Source: Flavobacterium sp. JAS (GTDB lineage: Bacteria; Bacteroidota; Bacteroidia; Flavobacteriales; Flavobacteriaceae). Taken from it: a stretch of DNA of 57,605 nucleotides. Position numbers and translations under genes: made by a program. The first letter of the stretch is position 1. Each line of letters starts with the position of its first letter. The stretch covers positions 1 to 57,605 of the forward strand of contig NZ_JAJMOX010000019.1 of the NCBI RefSeq assembly GCF_020991455.1, in the 5' to 3' direction. This document shows, one piece after another, positions 8,327 through 17,236 of this stretch. The notes below the pieces were generated by a model, which saw only the letters and a program-made list of their open reading frames with translations, was not told where the DNA came from and searched no databases.

Positions 8327-10018
8327 ATGCTATATCATCAAAAAAAAATATTTTTAATAATCTGCTTTCTCTTGGCATTTCAAACATTTGCCCAGAAGAA
8401 AGCTTTTATCATTCCAGATACAATTGAAAATAAAGATTTTGATTATATTTTTGATAGAATCGAAGAATCTCAGAGAGATCCTGAAATCCAGGCACTCTAT
8501 CTAAAATCATTTCTTTACAAAGCTAAATCTGAGAAAAATTCAGAAGAAATTACTAATGGGTATAAAAATTATCTGCATTACTCCAAGGACAACTTAAAAC
8601 TTGTTTATGCAGACAGTATGATTTATACGGCCAGGATAACTGCAAACAAAGCCTTAATTGGTTCTGCCTATTTATCTAAGGGAATAGTTTTCTATGGAAT
8701 GAAAAAACACAAATATGCTTTAGATAATTATTTGATCGCTAATAAATTCATTTCACAAACAGATGATCACTATCTGATACACAAGGTAAAATACAATATC
8801 GCTAGCATAAAATACTATTTAGGCTATTACAATGAAGCAATTTCATTGTTTAGAGAATGTATTGATTACTTCAAGAAAGATGACGTTAGGCCCTATCTTA
8901 ATTCAATACACTTACTGGGACTTTGCTATAATAGAATAGGTAATTATGGATTATGTACTGAAATGAACCGAAAGGGTCTTGCAGAAGGTAAAAGGCTTTC
9001 CTGTGATGAAATGAATATTTATTTTATTCACTCCGAAGGAATCAACCAGTATTTCAAATCCAATTATCGAAAAGCTATCGAAGAAATTAACTATATTATA
9101 AAAAACATTAAAGAGGCAGAGGATTATAGCAATGAATCTGTGGGTTATTTCTATATAGGTGCCAGTTACTGGAAACTCTCTAAGCCAGATCAGGCTATAT
9201 TTTATTTTATGAAAGTTGACCAAATTCTTGAAGATAAGGATTATATCCGAGCTGACTTAATTCAAAATTATAAATTGTTAATTGAGTACTACAAGTCAAA
9301 AAAAGACTTGGAAAAACAGCTTTATTATAGTAAAAGACTTCTTAAAGCTGATAGCATTCTAGACAATCAATATCGATACTTAAGCAAGAGAATTCTCAAG
9401 GATTATGACAGCCAGAAAATGCTTATGGAAATGAAAAAAATGGAACATTCACTTGAGTTGAGAAAATATAATGACTTGATTTTCGTGCTAATTCTTATCA
9501 CACTTCTTTTAGGTATAGGGTTTCTTTTTTACCGATACAATAAAAATAAAAATAAGTACCGAAAAAACTTCCTGGAGTTAATGAATCGAAATGAAGAAAC
9601 TAAAGCAGAGCCGAAAGCTAATACTAATAGTATTGAAGATATAAATCAGGATACTGTTTCCATTCTTTTAAAAAAACTCGAGAAATTTGAAAGAGAAAAA
9701 AGATATCTTGAAAAAAACATGACACTGCCCAAACTTGCTGTTCTATTCAAGACAAATATCAATTATCTCTATAAAATAATATATCACTTTAGAGGTAAAA
9801 AATTCACTGATTATATTAATGACCTAAAAATAGATTATTTAATTTATTTGATGAAACAAGATAAGAGGTATCGTAAATATAACAATAAAGCTCTCGCTGA
9901 AGAAGTTGGTTTTAGCACTACCCAACGTTTTGCGAATGCTTTTTATGCCAGAACAGGTATATCTACCTCCTATTTTATTAAAAACATTAAGAAAAATTCA
10001 GAGACAAATGAACAATAA
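8327..10018 (+). CDS. TPR-repeat membrane sensor with C-terminal AraC-type HTH
   Basis: A 563-residue protein with a signal segment (residues 6-22), then about 340 residues of TPR-like helical repeats (for example AISLFRECIDYFKK and AIFYFMKVDQILE). One membrane helix follows at about 385-405 (LIFVLILITLLLGIGFLFY), then a cytoplasmic linker and an AraC-type HTH domain at about 455-555 (LPKLAVLFKTNINYLYKII and KALAEEVGFSTTQRFANAFY). The layout places the TPRs in the periplasm and the DNA-binding domain inside, a one-protein signalling design found in flavobacteria. Ligand and targets are not visible. Confidence 0.85.
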   Translation: MLYHQKKIFLIICFLLAFQTFAQKKAFIIPDTIENKDFDYIFDRIEESQRDPEIQALYLKSFLYKAKSEKNSEEITNGYKNYLHYSKDNLKLVYADSMIYTARITANKALIGSAYLSKGIVFYGMKKHKYALDNYLIANKFISQTDDHYLIHKVKYNIASIKYYLGYYNEAISLFRECIDYFKKDDVRPYLNSIHLLGLCYNRIGNYGLCTEMNRKGLAEGKRLSCDEMNIYFIHSEGINQYFKSNYRKAIEEINYIIKNIKEAEDYSNESVGYFYIGASYWKLSKPDQAIFYFMKVDQILEDKDYIRADLIQNYKLLIEYYKSKKDLEKQLYYSKRLLKADSILDNQYRYLSKRILKDYDSQKMLMEMKKMEHSLELRKYNDLIFVLILITLLLGIGFLFYRYNKNKNKYRKNFLELMNRNEETKAEPKANTNSIEDINQDTVSILLKKLEKFEREKRYLEKNMTLPKLAVLFKTNINYLYKIIYHFRGKKFTDYINDLKIDYLIYLMKQDKRYRKYNNKALAEEVGFSTTQRFANAFYARTGISTSYFIKNIKKNSETNEQ

Positions 10019-10184
10019 AGCTTTTCACTTTATTACTGCTAAAAATAATAGGAAAAGGATAAATTTTAAAAATTAACCTTTTAAAAGTAATAAGAAATCA
10101 CATGAAAATTTACTTAATATTTAGTGTCCTATTTTAAAATTAACTCATAAAATACCTTTGTTTCTTAATTAAAAAAAAAGAAGT

Positions 10185-10445
10185 ATGAGTTTAAATTTTA
10201 TTAAGATTCAAATTGAATCTCAGAAAAAATGCATTGGCAATTATATCAAGCATAATGCTATTAGGTACTGTAAAGACACAATTAAATCCGGTGAACTAGA
10301 TCGATTTCATATCAAAGAAGTTCAAAAACTGTTGCTAAAAATAGAAGCCGTTGAAGACCCTTGGAATTGGAATGGAATTCCTAAATCTAAAGAATCTCTG
10401 GATGTTATTAGATTATTAGAAGAATTAGAACAAATTATTATTTAA
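10185..10445 (+). CDS. Small hypothetical protein
   Basis: An 86-residue, charged helical protein with no membrane segment and two Cys residues (16 and 29). A Trp-rich turn DPWNWNGIP lies at about 58-66. The start is preceded by a purine-rich run (aaaaaaaaagaagt). Its stop codon lies inside the perfect palindrome at 10442-10480, a terminator placed where expected, which supports a real gene. No family recognised. Confidence 0.6.
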   Translation: MSLNFIKIQIESQKKCIGNYIKHNAIRYCKDTIKSGELDRFHIKEVQKLLLKIEAVEDPWNWNGIPKSKESLDVIRLLEELEQIII

Positions 10446-10480
10446 AACAAAGGGATACAAATTGTATCCCTTTGTTTTAA
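10442..10480. terminator. Perfect 19-bp palindrome, bidirectional terminator
   Basis: The 19 bases at 10442-10460 (ttaaaacaaagggatacaa) are exactly reverse-complemented at 10462-10480 around a single A. The flanks give A-runs on one side and T-runs on the other, so it can end transcription both ways. It serves the 86-residue gene (+) and could also serve the convergent gene ending at 10549. Confidence 0.75.
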
Positions 10481-10548
10481 AAATCTAGTTTTAGTTTTAA
10501 TAATTGAATGTAAATCTACAAACTCCTTTACTAATTTACTTTAAATTC

Positions 10549-10941
10549 TTATCTTAACATATTTCCAATAGTTAGCAATAAACTTATTATAGAAATGATT
10601 AAAGGCCAAAATCTTGTTTTGGCCAAATATTTTGATACTTTTAAATCGTATTGAGCCTTCAATTCAACTCTGTCTTGCACTTTTTTCTCGTGTTCTAAAT
10701 ACTTGATCCAGCCTCTATAATTTACAATAACATTCCTCCCAAATTTAGTCAGAAATAATGTTGATTTTTTAGTTTTCAAATGATTTATCAATCCAAATTC
10801 TTCAATCATTATTTCAATATGATTTACATATAATTTATATTCCTCATTGGATTGAAAATGATCTGCAGATGCTATTATGTAATAATCTGATTTATAAACT
10901 TCAATCAGCAAACTTTCAATCTTTTGATGTTCTATTTTCAT
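10549..10941 (-). CDS. Hypothetical protein with C-terminal membrane helix
   Basis: A 130-residue protein. The N-terminal 80 residues look like a small helical/winged-helix unit (GLINHLKTKKSTLFLTKFG), then a basic linker (KYLEHEKKVQDRVELKAQYD), then one tail membrane helix (FWPLIISIISLLLTIGNML, residues 111-129). A tail-anchored layout is seen in some defence effectors, but no function can be assigned. It lies 43 bp downstream of the 516-residue HEPN-like gene on the same strand and may be its partner. Confidence 0.6.
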   Translation of the reverse strand: MKIEHQKIESLLIEVYKSDYYIIASADHFQSNEEYKLYVNHIEIMIEEFGLINHLKTKKSTLFLTKFGRNVIVNYRGWIKYLEHEKKVQDRVELKAQYDLKVSKYLAKTRFWPLIISIISLLLTIGNMLR

Positions 10942-10984
10942 TTATTTTATCTTTATTAAACAAATATTACATCTACAAAAATTT

Positions 10985-12535
10985 CTATATTTTTATAAAC
11001 CCACTTTCATTAAGATTCTTTTCAGAAATATAATCATAATTTTTAGTGTTATTTAATATGTAACCACTGTATCCAGATGCTTTTAATAATAGTATCGAAA
11101 TAAGTTTTTGTAGCTTTAAACTAATATGAAACAACTCCCTAAATTCATATTCATAATGTAAGTTAACATCTGAAAAATCATCTCCATGTAAAAATTTATT
11201 CCTATGAATTATTATTAAATCTTCTTCTTCTTTAGTTAATTTATAACCATATAAAGAAAAGGGTTCAGAAAGTTTTTGGTTATTAGTTCCCTTGTTATAA
11301 TTATAAAATTTATTTATAATCCTTTCAAATGTGGCATCATATGCCTTTTTTTCTGCAACTAATAAATTAGATGGCTTATTATCTCGCTTAATTTTATTTA
11401 TACCTTTTACAATTAATTTAATTTGGCCCTTAATCTCCTTTTCTATTTTTTCATTATCTATTAATTTTTCAACTACAGAATTATTACCAAATAATGCTTT
11501 TGTAATATTTTCTAACGCAACGTATAAAATAGGAATTTTCATTTCAAGCGTTGTGGAATTATTATTTACAAATAGTATAACTGATCGTAATATCCCTCCT
11601 TTTGTCTCTATAAGCTCACATAGTTTAGAAAAATTTTCATGTGGAAATTCAACCATATATTTTCTTAAGGGGTCATTTGTAATTATTTTTCCAACCTCAT
11701 TTTTTTTACTTTTACTTTCTATTCTGAACTTTTGAACACTATATGGATTGGTTGTATGAATTAGAAAACCATCATATTTTCCTCCACCTAGAATTAGCGT
11801 TTTTAAACTTTTTGGAGTTATTAATTTATTATTCGAATATGAAAATACATATGCGATTTCGCCATAGTACTTTCCTTTTAAAAATGCATATGATAACAAA
11901 ATAGAATTAACAAATCTCATAAAATCATTAAACAATAGTATATCAAGGGAATCAATTACAAAATAATTTTTTTTTTCTTTTTTGAAGGTGTAGAAATCAA
12001 AATTAGCGCCAGATATCCTCAACTTCATTAAGGTTTCAAAATAACTTTTATTATCTATCTTAAATGACCATCCTGTAAAATTACCAAAAAGTCTTACTTC
12101 GTTTGGTAAAGGGATTATTGCTCTATAAAATCTATCTTTAGCGTAGAATGATTTTTTTTCTGTCGACAGAGATGATATTTCTGATACAACAACTTTTTTT
12201 AATCTTTTCCCAATAAAATTTGCTTTCTCAAAATCTGGAATGGAAATATGAGTTGGAATTACATCTTTACCTTCCGTATAAATCTTAAGATTACCATTAT
12301 TTAATATTAATTCGGAATGTTTTCGAATTTTAAGTTCATCATGATGTTGGGTGCCAATTGGAACAATTGTTTTATATTTCAAAATATACCTTTCTCCATT
12401 AAATTCAAATAACGCAGGTCTAGAATTGAGTGCATGATTTTTTGATTTTCCAACTTGGAGTATTACTCTTTTTTTTACATCGAATTTATCAATTAATAAA
12501 AAGGAGTTATTGAGATATTTATCAATCATAGACAT
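10985..12535 (-). CDS. Large HEPN-like protein (ApeA-type layout)
   Basis: A 516-residue protein with a beta-rich N-terminal half (first ~280 residues) and a helical C-terminal half. The C-terminal part carries RNKFLH at 445-450, the R-x4-H motif of HEPN ribonucleases, with a following GDDF and a long helix. A beta-rich N-terminus plus C-terminal HEPN resembles the ApeA anti-phage protein layout. That comparison rests on architecture and not on an alignment. It sits in the island among other HEPN-like genes. Function as a phage-activated RNase is inference. Confidence 0.6.
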   Translation of the reverse strand: MSMIDKYLNNSFLLIDKFDVKKRVILQVGKSKNHALNSRPALFEFNGERYILKYKTIVPIGTQHHDELKIRKHSELILNNGNLKIYTEGKDVIPTHISIPDFEKANFIGKRLKKVVVSEISSLSTEKKSFYAKDRFYRAIIPLPNEVRLFGNFTGWSFKIDNKSYFETLMKLRISGANFDFYTFKKEKKNYFVIDSLDILLFNDFMRFVNSILLSYAFLKGKYYGEIAYVFSYSNNKLITPKSLKTLILGGGKYDGFLIHTTNPYSVQKFRIESKSKKNEVGKIITNDPLRKYMVEFPHENFSKLCELIETKGGILRSVILFVNNNSTTLEMKIPILYVALENITKALFGNNSVVEKLIDNEKIEKEIKGQIKLIVKGINKIKRDNKPSNLLVAEKKAYDATFERIINKFYNYNKGTNNQKLSEPFSLYGYKLTKEEEDLIIIHRNKFLHGDDFSDVNLHYEYEFRELFHISLKLQKLISILLLKASGYSGYILNNTKNYDYISEKNLNESGFIKI

Positions 12536-12612
12536 TTTATATTATTATAGTCCTTAGCTCTTTACATTAATGCTTAGCTATTTTATATTTAGTACTCAAG
12601 TATAATGTTTTT

Positions 12613-13209
12613 TTATATGTTAGAATACATTTGATCAAATTGATTTCTAATTACTCCCTCAACTTTTAATTCCGCTAAAAGATTTGTAAAATCATTCTCG
12701 ATATCTTCAAATAATTTTCTTGGATTTATTCGAATATCCATTGTGCCTTGAAAGCGAATACTTTCCTCAAACTCGTAATTTATTATTATTTTCCCCTTAA
12801 CCATTCCGTTATGAAATAAACCATTCCTAGCCTCATCATATAACGTTTTAAGCTCACCATCTGAAAATTCATTGGGGTACATTTTTTTTAAAGCTGATAT
12901 AAAAAACTCTTTGCTTTTGTTTTTGCTGCTCTCGCCTCTTCGATATTGTTCTACGCCTTCAAGATATGATAAGCAAATCATTAAGACAATAAAGCCTCGA
13001 TTCTCAATCGGAATTAACGCAGCAGCAGGGTTTAAAAACCATTCTCTCACTTGCTGTTCGTAAATTATGATTTTGTGATCAAGATTTGTAGGATCTAAAT
13101 GTTCATTTGTTCTTTCATCAATGATAATAGGAGCATAATTTTCATCAAGCCATCCTATAATATTCGGTGCAATTTTTATCGGTTCTTGAAATCGCAATTT
13201 TTTCGACAT
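12613..13209 (-). CDS. Hypothetical protein with HEPN-like motif
   Basis: A 198-residue protein with a helical core. EARNGLFHNGM at about 126-136 contains R128-x4-H133, the pattern of the HEPN RNase active site. The preceding helix (GFIVLMICLSYLEGVEQY) would form the HEPN bundle. The C-terminal tail is charged. It is monocistronic; its upstream DNA carries the partial repeat copy at 13264-13350. No family name is recognised and the catalytic call rests only on the motif in its helical context. Confidence 0.6.
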   Translation of the reverse strand: MSKKLRFQEPIKIAPNIIGWLDENYAPIIIDERTNEHLDPTNLDHKIIIYEQQVREWFLNPAAALIPIENRGFIVLMICLSYLEGVEQYRRGESSKNKSKEFFISALKKMYPNEFSDGELKTLYDEARNGLFHNGMVKGKIIINYEFEESIRFQGTMDIRINPRKLFEDIENDFTNLLAELKVEGVIRNQFDQMYSNI

Positions 13210-13263
13210 ATTTTCTTTATAATTTTTAAAAACCCTTTTATTTTATTGAATGTGAAGCAACAG

Positions 13264-13350
13264 CATATTTTAATGGCAAATTAGTTTTTTATAAATAAAA
13301 TGAGCACAGTATAAATACCTGTTTGATTATTATTGATTTTAAAAAAAGAT
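13264..13350 (-). repeat. Partial copy (C) of the island's recurrent upstream repeat
   Basis: It shares TGGCAAATTAGTTTTTTA, then GTATAAATAC and a later A-rich AAAAAAAGAT with the fuller copies at 20029-20180 and 27281-27432. Spacing of the shared words is preserved. Like them it lies just upstream of a minus-strand gene. The 3' end overlaps the stop of the small membrane-protein gene. Confidence 0.55.
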
Positions 13351-13584
13351 AAAAATCAAAATTATAGCTAGGCTTAAAAATATTATTATAAAAGATGTTA
13401 CCATCAGAATTTTTTCGATCAATGTAATTACCCAAGCTTGTTCGTAATTTTTAAATTGCTGCAGACCTGCAACTCCTCTCCTATTAAATCTACGTCTAAT
13501 AATGACATAACGAATCACTATAAATAAAATTAAAAGAGTAACTGCTAGAATAAAAGTTATTAATTCAGATTTATCAATGCCCAT
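13339..13584 (-). CDS. Small two-helix membrane protein
   Basis: An 81-residue protein with membrane helices at about 8-28 and 58-80. They are joined by a basic loop RRRFNRRGVAGLQQFKNYEQ, which is likely cytoplasmic. Similar RRFNRRG...GLQ-F loops occur in small Bacteroidetes proteins, some of which databases have labelled as ABC permease parts, probably wrongly. No enzymatic motif. It lies alone between repeat copy C and the 193-residue gene. Confidence 0.6.
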   Translation of the reverse strand: MGIDKSELITFILAVTLLILFIVIRYVIIRRRFNRRGVAGLQQFKNYEQAWVITLIEKILMVTSFIIIFLSLAIILIFIFF

Positions 13585-13693
13585 ATTTTTAAAATTAGAT
13601 TAAGGTATATTTAAACTAGCCTTCATGTTAACAATATGATATATACTTATTCAAAAATTATTGTCTAATACAAATCTCATTTCAGGAAAACCA

Positions 13694-14275
13694 TTAACGG
13701 TTTGCTATTTTTTGTCTAAGTCGAAATTTTTTCCACCAGCCGATATTTAAATTCATTATGACTGCATAAATAATTTTATCTCGTTCTTGTCTCCTCATTT
13801 CACGATCATTTTCGTTCTCAATTGACACATGTGCAATTTCGAAATCAATTTCTTCGCGCATTTGAATTGCTTTACGAATTCTTGGATAATCGCGAAGGAG
13901 TCGAATGGTTTGATCTTGATTTTTTAATGAATCCAAACGATTACTTTTAATAAATACTTTGTTTTTATCATAAAAAGGTAAATAATCAATCATGCCATCA
14001 ATCCATTCAATACTAACTGCTAAAGGCAAATAGCCATTTTCAAAATAAAAAAGTTCTTCACTGACAAATTCTATATATTCAGCAGATTTATCACTTTGTG
14101 AGCCACTACATTTTATAATTTCTTTAAAATTAGAAACACACTTTTCCATAGTTGTGAAGTGAATTTGTTTCTTTGAAGAAATATATGTAGCCCACAATCC
14201 TAATAAGGAAACTGTTGTAACACCATAAGAAATAGTTTCTACAAAGTCCTTAAAATTGTTTATTCCAAATTCCAT
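13694..14275 (-). CDS. Hypothetical protein with N-terminal membrane helix
   Basis: A 193-residue protein. A hydrophobic segment at about 14-31 (TISYGVTTVSLLGLWATYI) is followed by a helical cytoplasmic part rich in charged residues. It ends in a basic tail (WWKKFRLRQKIANR). It lies 35 bp downstream of the J-domain-like gene in the same direction, so the two are probably one transcript and may work together at the membrane. No family recognised. Confidence 0.65.
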   Translation of the reverse strand: MEFGINNFKDFVETISYGVTTVSLLGLWATYISSKKQIHFTTMEKCVSNFKEIIKCSGSQSDKSAEYIEFVSEELFYFENGYLPLAVSIEWIDGMIDYLPFYDKNKVFIKSNRLDSLKNQDQTIRLLRDYPRIRKAIQMREEIDFEIAHVSIENENDREMRRQERDKIIYAVIMNLNIGWWKKFRLRQKIANR

Positions 14276-14310
14276 TTTTCTATTTTTTCGTTTAAAATTC
14301 CAAACTACAG

Positions 14311-15204
14311 TTATACTGTACTTTTAGTATTAATTACATATTCTATTCTTGTCACACCATCTAGGGAAACCTCTTCTTCAGACATAATATTTTTTTCAAG
14401 ACCTGTCGAAATTATTAATCTAGAAAAATCATTATAGCCTATTTTCTTTACTAAATCTTTTAAACTGAAATTTCCTAATTCAAATGTGTTAAACATTTCT
14501 GCTAGAGCATTGTTAAGTGATGACTTATTCTTACGGATTGGTTTGTCGTTTATCCAATTATATATCAAACTTTCAAATTCGTTTCTAGTGATTTTTGTAG
14601 ATTTATCATTACGGTATAGTAATATACTATTAAAGATCTCGTAATAGTTCGCTTTGTCATTTAAAAAATCCTTTAATTCTTCTAACGAATCTTTAATTCT
14701 TTCAGCTTTAGAATTTAAGAAAATATAATATGCTCCTATTGCAAATGTCATGAAACCAAATAAAGCCACTGCTTCAACATCTTTCGCTGAAGATGTTTTT
14801 ATAATAGGTAAAATATTACTTGATAATAGTGCTAATGTACCTGTAATAGCAGCAACAAGCTTAGCTTCGGACTGCAGTTTTTTATATTTACTACCGTACT
14901 TTCTGGAAACTTTATTGAAAATTGCGTCAGTTTGTAATTTATACTCGTTTTGTTTAGTTGTTTGTGCCCGATCAACATTCATAATTTCGACGACTTGTTT
15001 CACTAAGGAGATGTTGTTTTCCATTTGTTCAAAATATTGTATTACTATATCACGAGCATTATTAATAACTGCTGCTTCATTATGATTTTCATCTGCAGCT
15101 CTGGGATGAAATTTTTTAATTAGATTTCTATGCGCTTCTTTTACTTCTTCTTTTGAACTATTTTGCGATAAGTTCAAAATTTCGAATGCTTCTTTTATGT
15201 TCAT
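14311..15204 (-). CDS. Membrane protein with degenerate J-domain
   Basis: A 297-residue protein. Residues 1-60 have the DnaJ J-domain pattern: FEILNLSQNSSKEEVKEAHR, then LIKKFHPRA. The loop that normally reads His-Pro-Asp reads His-Pro-Arg (residues 33-35). The Asp is essential for stimulating DnaK in known J-proteins. Two membrane helices lie at about 111-165 and a helical C-terminal region follows. It sits upstream of the 193-residue membrane protein. It may use the J-fold as a binding module and not as a co-chaperone; that is inference. Confidence 0.75.
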   Translation of the reverse strand: MNIKEAFEILNLSQNSSKEEVKEAHRNLIKKFHPRAADENHNEAAVINNARDIVIQYFEQMENNISLVKQVVEIMNVDRAQTTKQNEYKLQTDAIFNKVSRKYGSKYKKLQSEAKLVAAITGTLALLSSNILPIIKTSSAKDVEAVALFGFMTFAIGAYYIFLNSKAERIKDSLEELKDFLNDKANYYEIFNSILLYRNDKSTKITRNEFESLIYNWINDKPIRKNKSSLNNALAEMFNTFELGNFSLKDLVKKIGYNDFSRLIISTGLEKNIMSEEEVSLDGVTRIEYVINTKSTV

Positions 15205-15375
15205 TATGTTGTCTAAGGTTTTTTAAATGGATGGACTTGTCTTCGGAAAATCGAAGCACAAAAGCAAAAGTTTATAATAAAGTTCATTTAAAAATGGTTT
15301 ATGAATTTTACACTTCAGCTAGTTTAATGAATAACTATTGTTACAGTCACTAAGTTTTCTGTTTTTTATTTCGTT

Positions 15376-16452
15376 TCATTCGTTAATCCGTAAAATCATG
15401 TCAGCGATTCTCTTTGTCTCATTATACGAAAATATTGGTTTAAAATATTTCACATAACTATTAAGCTCGTTGACAGTCAGAACCTTTACATACTGAAATT
15501 CCTCTTTTGGTTTTGTGTTAGTCAAAGCAATGAGATTTTTGATTGGTACTTTTTTATCACCCCAGTGATGCTTGTCTAAACCTATATGATAATTACTCTT
15601 CTCATTATTTAGCAAATAAAATAATGCAAAGCTTGTCCTTTTAACTTGCGCTACAGGTGAACGTAAGCTGAAATTTTCTAATGACTTTTCACTCCAATTC
15701 TTTGTCTCAATAACAAATATTCCAGATGGACCTACTAGTATATGGTCAATTTGAACAGACTTTATATAATCATTTTCTTTTCTATTATAGATTGCAGGTG
15801 AAAATGAAACTGCAAAGTCATTAATCAAAAAATATTCATCAGATAGAGATTCCAATGTCTTAACTACTTTTTGTTCTCCTATTGCGCCATAAATATAACT
15901 ATTGAGCTCATCTATTGCTGATTTTTTTCTTTCAAGCTCTGATAAAGGATAATGAGCACTTTGCTCTACTGCTTCACTAAAATATGAAGTTATAAATTGA
16001 TAACGATCGCTTTTGACTTGATAATCTTTAACAAGTTTGCTTATTGACATTTCTACTTCAATTTCAAAATTATTCTCTCTGCTTTTTATTTTTCTTTTAT
16101 AGTTCCAATGTATTAAAGCGCTAGATAGTTTTTGAAAAAAATTTGTTGAAGCACGGTTTGTTGAATTGTTCAATTGTTGTTTCAGCTTATCAATTACTTT
16201 GACCAACATCTCAATCGATACCTCCCTTTGAGTTTCAATTGCGATGTCTAAATTAGGCAAATCTACATTGAGCATGTTTTTTTCTTCTTCAATCAGATTC
16301 TCGTGTTGAGAAATTAATTGCTCTCGTAAAATTGTATACGACTTTTGAAAATCAATGACCTCCTTTAATGACTTAAATTCATAGATGTTGTTTTGCTCTA
16401 AATGTAACTTTAAAGTCATTAGTGAACCAATTTTATTATATGTCTTGCACAT
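15376..16452 (-). CDS. NERD-domain protein, putative nuclease
   Basis: A 358-residue protein with a long coiled-coil N-terminal part (residues 1-180) and a NERD domain at about 188-310. The PD-(D/E)xK-type residues are visible: GE at 192-193, D236 in QIDHILVGPSGIFV, and E249-T-K251 in IETKNW. NERD domains are related to nucleases and occur in defence loci. An internal Met at residue 12 (ATG at 16419) is an equally good start. The gene stands alone between boundary gaps. Nuclease activity is inferred from intact motif residues. Confidence 0.85.
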   Translation of the reverse strand: MCKTYNKIGSLMTLKLHLEQNNIYEFKSLKEVIDFQKSYTILREQLISQHENLIEEEKNMLNVDLPNLDIAIETQREVSIEMLVKVIDKLKQQLNNSTNRASTNFFQKLSSALIHWNYKRKIKSRENNFEIEVEMSISKLVKDYQVKSDRYQFITSYFSEAVEQSAHYPLSELERKKSAIDELNSYIYGAIGEQKVVKTLESLSDEYFLINDFAVSFSPAIYNRKENDYIKSVQIDHILVGPSGIFVIETKNWSEKSLENFSLRSPVAQVKRTSFALFYLLNNEKSNYHIGLDKHHWGDKKVPIKNLIALTNTKPKEEFQYVKVLTVNELNSYVKYFKPIFSYNETKRIADMILRINE

Positions 16453-16555
16453 TCTTTCTGTCGCTTATTAACTTTTGATTCTAAAAACTTATTATTGACT
16501 CGCAACTCATCTGATGCTTAATCGGTTTTTCGGCTAACTTAAGGCTAATCTCCTA

Positions 16556-16632
16556 TTCTGCCTAGTTGTCCCAAATACAAAAAACATCTGTCCAGTAATC
16601 TAATTGCCCAAATCCGCAGTATCTGTTAACAG
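16556..16632 (-). repeat. Boundary element R1, 3' of the DGRHR gene
   Basis: Read on the minus strand it starts just after the stop of the 158-residue gene with GTTAACAGATACTGCGGATTTGG and continues TTTTTTGTATTTGGGACAAC. The words GGATTTGG-CAATT and TTTTGTATTT-GGA recur at 19075-19150, and the first recurs at 24188-24240. All three lie directly 3' of a minus-strand gene. An AAGTTAGCC follows further downstream. Confidence 0.5.
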
Positions 16633-16635
16633 TTG

Positions 16636-17112
16636 TCATAATTCTTCTAAAGTTATAATTCTTCCAATATATTCAATATTCAATTCATGGATAGCGATCG
16701 GAATCTTTTTTAATCCCAAAAAATTTGAGATTTTAAATCTATGCCGACCATCAGAAATAGAGAATTGCTTATTAGTAGAGCCATTCAATGTTAATGTTAA
16801 TGGATCAACATAGTCATTATTTAGCCATCTTTTTAATGTCGATACGACTCTGTAGTCACTTGCTATGTCATCGACAAATAATTTCGTAAGATCAAAATCA
16901 CAGAATTCAACATTAACTAACAGATCCTCAATGCTGACGTTGAAAATTTTATAATCACCAAATTCAGGATGTTGTGAATAATCTCTAATTTTGTCTGTAT
17001 GTTTTCCACAGGCCCATTTAGGTTCTATCTTTCTTAATTTTTCGATTTTAATTTTTCGAAACTCTGAAACTTCTACTTCGAATTCCTCTTTACTTGCAAG
17101 TCTTATTTCCAT
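16636..17112 (-). CDS. Small DGRHR-motif (ParB/sulfiredoxin-like) protein
   Basis: A 158-residue protein with a C-terminal SDGRHRF motif (D121-G-R-H-R125) followed by FLGLKKIPIAI, the nucleotide-binding pattern of the ParB/Srx fold. The N-terminal region (YKIFNVSIEDLLVN and FVDDIASDYRVVSTLKRWL) also fits that fold. ParB-like folds in phage-defence loci can be CTPases, kinases or nucleases. The gene is single and flanked by boundary elements on both sides. The fold call is from the motif; the activity is unknown. Confidence 0.6.
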   Translation of the reverse strand: MEIRLASKEEFEVEVSEFRKIKIEKLRKIEPKWACGKHTDKIRDYSQHPEFGDYKIFNVSIEDLLVNVEFCDFDLTKLFVDDIASDYRVVSTLKRWLNNDYVDPLTLTLNGSTNKQFSISDGRHRFKISNFLGLKKIPIAIHELNIEYIGRIITLEEL

Positions 17113-17236
17113 GATTATTGCTAAAGGCCCGCTACCACGCCGGTTATAAAATAAAATTTATCATTTTTTTGTATTTGCCAACTAATACGAAAACAAGCCA
17201 GACTTTCATTAAGTCAATCTTACAAATAAATAGCTG
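17113..17236 (-). repeat. Boundary element with GCCGGTAACAGC / ATAACCGGC ends
   Basis: On the minus strand the stop codon of the 336-residue gene lies inside GCCGGTAACAGCTA. About 100 bp later the next gene is preceded by TATAACCGGCGTGGTAGC. The two ends are imperfect inverted copies and frame the spacer, the layout expected of a cassette recombination site. No integrase is present in the window. Confidence 0.4.

Noticed and set aside
13339..13584. Molybdenum ABC permease
   Set aside because: Databases may carry this name for similar small proteins, but there are only two helices and no permease motif.
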